A stretch of 8,581 bases of DNA from Pseudomonadota bacterium (GTDB lineage: Bacteria > Pseudomonadota > Gammaproteobacteria > Burkholderiales > SG8-39), in NCBI GenBank assembly GCA_003242425.1, contig QGUL01000051.1, forward strand, positions 1 to 8,581. Direction: 5' to 3'. Under the pieces are notes generated by a model. It was not told the origin of the DNA. It ran no database searches and was given only the letters and a program-made list of their open reading frames with translations. The position numbers were made by a program, and so were the translations under genes. This document shows positions 6,233 to 8,581 of this stretch, piece after piece. Every line of letters starts with the position of its first letter. Within the stretch, counting starts at the first letter, position 1.

Positions 6233-6847
6233 ATCGATCTGTACACCTGGAAGACGCCGAACGGACGCAAGGTCTCCATCATGCTCGAGGAAGTCGGGCT
6301 GCCCTATCGCGTGCATCCCGTGGATCTGGGCAAGGACGAGCAGTTCGATCCGGAGTTCCTCAAGATCAGCCCCAACAACAAGATTCCCGCCATCGTCGAT
6401 CCCTACGGTCCGGACGGCAAGCCCATCGCGATGTTCGAATCCGGGGCGATCCTGATCTACCTTTCCGCCAAGACGGGCAAACTGCTGCCGGAAGACATGC
6501 GCGGCCGTTTCGTGGCCCTGCAGTGGCTGATGTTCCAGATGGGCGGCGTGGGCCCGATGTTCGGGCAGCTGCACCATTTCCTGCGTGCGGCGAGCGAACA
6601 CGTGCCCTATGCCATCGAGCGCTACAGGAAGGAGAAGGACCGGCTCTACGGCGTGCTCGACCGGCGGCTGGCCGAAGTGGAATATCTGGCAGGCGAGTAT
6701 TCCATCGCCGACATCGCCACCTATCCTTGGGTCGCGCGCTACGAATGGCATCAGACCGACCTCAACGACTACCCCAACGTGAAGCGCTGGTTCGAGGCCA
6801 TCAGCGCCCGGCCGGCCGTGCAGCGCGGCATGGCCGTGCCCGAGTAA
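6230..6847 (+). CDS. YfcG/YghU-type glutathione S-transferase (disulfide-bond oxidoreductase)
   Basis: A 205-residue GST resembling E. coli YfcG and YghU, the Nu-class enzymes that bind glutathione disulfide and reduce disulfides, with weak classical transferase activity. The N-terminal signature [17 protein letters not shown] (5-21) carries Thr9 and Asn11, which in YfcG-type enzymes replace the Tyr/Ser/Cys of other GSTs in contacting glutathione. NNKIPAIVD (49-57) gives cis-Pro54, and [10 protein letters not shown] (69-78) gives Glu70-Ser71 for the glutamyl group. FGQLHHF (111-117) and [11 protein letters not shown] (157-167, Asp161) are the conserved helical-domain segments. It is cytosolic with no signal peptide. 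The carbamoyltransferase starts 14 bases after its stop, so the two are probably co-transcribed. It belongs to a different GST subfamily from the protein at 3029-3691. The disulfide reductase activity is inferred from family membership. Confidence 0.92.
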   Translation: MIDLYTWKTPNGRKVSIMLEEVGLPYRVHPVDLGKDEQFDPEFLKISPNNKIPAIVDPYGPDGKPIAMFESGAILIYLSAKTGKLLPEDMRGRFVALQWLMFQMGGVGPMFGQLHHFLRAASEHVPYAIERYRKEKDRLYGVLDRRLAEVEYLAGEYSIADIATYPWVARYEWHQTDLNDYPNVKRWFEAISARPAVQRGMAVPE

Positions 6848-6861
6848 GTGGAAGCTGAACC

Positions 6862-8581
6862 ATGTCACTCATCGTTCTCGGCCTTTCCGGCGCCCTGAGC
6901 CACGATCCTTCGGCGGCGCTGTATATCGACGGCAAGCTCGTCGCCGCCGCGGAGGAAGAGCGTTTCGTACGCGACAAGCACGCGAAGAACCGCATGCCCA
7001 TCGAATCGGCGCGCTATTGCCTCGCCGAAGCGGGCATCAAGCCGAGCGACGTGCAGGTCGTGTCCATTCCCTACGCGCCCATTCCCCTCACCACGCCGGC
7101 GCGCTGGCATTACGCGCGCCGCTACTGGTACGCCCCCGACCGTGCGCTCGACGCACTGTTCAACGGCAACCGCCGCTACCGGCGCTACCGCCAGCGCATC
7201 GAGTGGGCGCTGGTACAGCTCGGCATCGATCCGCGCAAGGTGCAGATCGACCCGGTCGAACACCATCTCGCGCATGCGGCCAGCGCCTACTACTGCAGCG
7301 GCTTCGAGGAAAAGACCGCCATCCTCGGCATCGACGGCAAGGGCGAATACGCCACGACCTTCTTCGGCGTCGGCGAGAACGGCCGGATCACCAAGATCAA
7401 GGAGTTCTACGATCCGGATTCGCTCGGGGGGCTGTACGGGGCGCTGACCGAGTATCTCGGCTTCGAGATGCTCGACGGCGAGTACAAGGTCATGGGCATG
7501 GCGCCCTACGGCGACCCGGACAAGTACGACTTTTCGCGCCTGGCGAAATTCGAGAACGGCGAGCTCGTCGTCAACACCGAACTCGTCAACGTCATCGGCC
7601 TGCGCCGCTACAAGGAGAACGGCAAGGGCTTTTACTTCTCGCCCAAGCTGGTGGAATGGCTCGGCCCACGGCGCCAGGGCGACGTGGCCGACGATCCCTA
7701 CGTCCATTACGCCGCGAGCGTGCAGGCGCTGTTCGAGAAGCTCGCGCTGGAGATGATGGACTACTACCTCGGCGACATCATCCGCGAGACCGGCAAGATC
7801 GTGTTCTCGGGCGGCTGCGCGCTCAACGTCAAGCTCAACCAGCGCATCATCGCGCGGCCGGAGGTGAAGGAGCTGTTCGTGCAGCCGGCCTCGGGCGATG
7901 CCGGGACCGCGCTCGGCGCGGCCGCGTGGTCCACGGTGCAGCGGGGCGTGAAGGTCGAGAAGATGGAGCACGTCTATCTCGGGCCGAGCTACACCAACGA
8001 GGAGGTCATCGCCGCCTGCGCGAAGCACCCGGCGCGACCCAACTGGCGCCGGATCGACGACGTGCCGCAGCGCGTCGCGCGCATCCTCGCCGACGGCCAT
8101 CCCGTCGCTTGGTTCCAGGGCCGCATGGAATTCGGGCCGCGCGCGCTCGGTGCCCGTTCCATCCTCGGCTGTCCCTCGGTGCCCGGCATCGCCGACCGCA
8201 TCAACGAGCAGATCAAGTTCAGGGAACGCTGGCGGCCTTTCTGCCCTTCCCTGCTCGACACCGTCGCGCCGCAGATGCTGCAGTCCACGCATCCGGCGCC
8301 CTTCATGACCTTCACCTTCGAGGTGGCGGAGGAATGGAAGCGGCGCGTGCCGGAGGTCGTGCACCAGGACGGCACGGCGCGCGCGCAGGTGGTCAAGCGC
8401 GAACACCATCCGCGCTACTACGACCTGCTGGTGGAGCTCGAAAGGCTCACCGGCAACGGCGTGTGCCTCAACACCTCGCTCAACCGGCGCGGCGAGCCGA
8501 TGATCTGCTCGCCGACCGATGCGCTGAACATGTTTTACGGCTGCGTCTTGCGGACCTTGGTCTTGGAGAAAATCTTGTGGT
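6862..8581 (+). CDS. NodU/CmcH-family O-carbamoyltransferase, 3' end cut by the window edge
   Basis: Transfers a carbamoyl group from carbamoyl phosphate, through a carbamoyl-adenylate made with ATP, to a hydroxyl of a sugar or secondary metabolite; family examples are NodU, CmcH and TobZ. The frame is open for 573 codons to the edge, near full family length. The N-terminal Kae1-like domain shows SGALSHDPSAAL (9-20), EEERF (31-35), the metal-binding HxxxH His134/His138 in EHHLAHAA, GIDGKGE (156-162), FSGGCALNVKLNQ (315-327) and QPASGDAGTALG with Asp346 (341-352). The C-terminal carbamoyl-phosphate domain shows WFQGRMEFGPRALGARSIL (417-435), INEQIKFRERWRPFCPS (447-463) and NTSLNRRGEPMICSP (537-551). 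GGAAG (6850-6854) is a Shine-Dalgarno 7 bases before the ATG. The acceptor is unknown; antibiotic, exopolysaccharide or lipid-linked sugar are candidates. The last 11 complete codons use TTG leucine unusually often. Confidence 0.93.
   Translation, partial: MSLIVLGLSGALSHDPSAALYIDGKLVAAAEEERFVRDKHAKNRMPIESARYCLAEAGIKPSDVQVVSIPYAPIPLTTPARWHYARRYWYAPDRALDALFNGNRRYRRYRQRIEWALVQLGIDPRKVQIDPVEHHLAHAASAYYCSGFEEKTAILGIDGKGEYATTFFGVGENGRITKIKEFYDPDSLGGLYGALTEYLGFEMLDGEYKVMGMAPYGDPDKYDFSRLAKFENGELVVNTELVNVIGLRRYKENGKGFYFSPKLVEWLGPRRQGDVADDPYVHYAASVQALFEKLALEMMDYYLGDIIRETGKIVFSGGCALNVKLNQRIIARPEVKELFVQPASGDAGTALGAAAWSTVQRGVKVEKMEHVYLGPSYTNEEVIAACAKHPARPNWRRIDDVPQRVARILADGHPVAWFQGRMEFGPRALGARSILGCPSVPGIADRINEQIKFRERWRPFCPSLLDTVAPQMLQSTHPAPFMTFTFEVAEEWKRRVPEVVHQDGTARAQVVKREHHPRYYDLLVELERLTGNGVCLNTSLNRRGEPMICSPTDALNMFYGCVLRTLVLEKILW

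Noticed and set aside
3029..6847. The two GST genes as a recent duplication
   Set aside because: They share only the general fold; active-site segments (NYSSWSLRPW versus WKTPNGRK) place them in different subfamilies.
6865..8409. 514-residue open frame on the - strand
   Set aside because: Antisense to the carbamoyltransferase, low-complexity composition, no motif; a shadow of strong third-position GC bias.

Overview
The window is GC-rich, tightly packed chromosomal DNA with every supported gene on the + strand. Protein content and layout suggest a betaproteobacterium, possibly Rhodocyclales or a relative. The clues are a class II bacterial CCA enzyme, a Slt-type lytic transglycosylase, an NDUFA9-like protein, a membrane-anchored C13 peptidase, and TAnAAT-type -10 elements with GC-rich discriminators at gene ends. 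This placement is inference; there is no rRNA or marker gene.

Layout. (1) Positions 12-1952 encode an exported soluble lytic murein transglycosylase, followed directly by a strong intrinsic terminator (1959-1990). (2) After a leader with a 21-codon mini-ORF (2012-2077) comes a compact three-gene unit: an NDUFA9-like NAD(P)-binding protein (2070-3032), a glutathione S-transferase family protein (3029-3691) and the tRNA CCA-adding enzyme (3688-4797). The genes are joined by two ATGA stop/start overlaps and are probably translationally coupled. (3) A TAAAAT -10-like element (4800-4805) precedes a 457-residue protein with about five membrane helices and a C-terminal C13 (legumain/caspase-like) peptidase domain (4834-6207). 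(4) After 22 bases comes a second, different GST of the YfcG/YghU type (6230-6847). Fourteen bases later begins a NodU/CmcH-family carbamoyltransferase (6862 onward), which runs off the right edge after 573 codons.

How the genes relate. The transglycosylase acts on periplasmic peptidoglycan, the CCA enzyme on tRNA 3' ends, the GSTs on thiol/glutathione chemistry, and the carbamoyltransferase probably on a sugar or small-molecule hydroxyl. They do not form one obvious pathway, so the window reads mostly as a housekeeping neighbourhood.

The points most worth a second look are: the CCA enzyme, whose C-terminal region lacks a recognisable HD phosphohydrolase site; the membrane-anchored C13 peptidase with an intact His/Cys dyad and no assigned role; the leader mini-ORF overlapping a GTG start; the GST-carbamoyltransferase pair; and an abrupt change in leucine codon use at the right edge. 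I found no mobile element, CRISPR array, tRNA or rRNA, and no gene-free stretch longer than about 120 bases.
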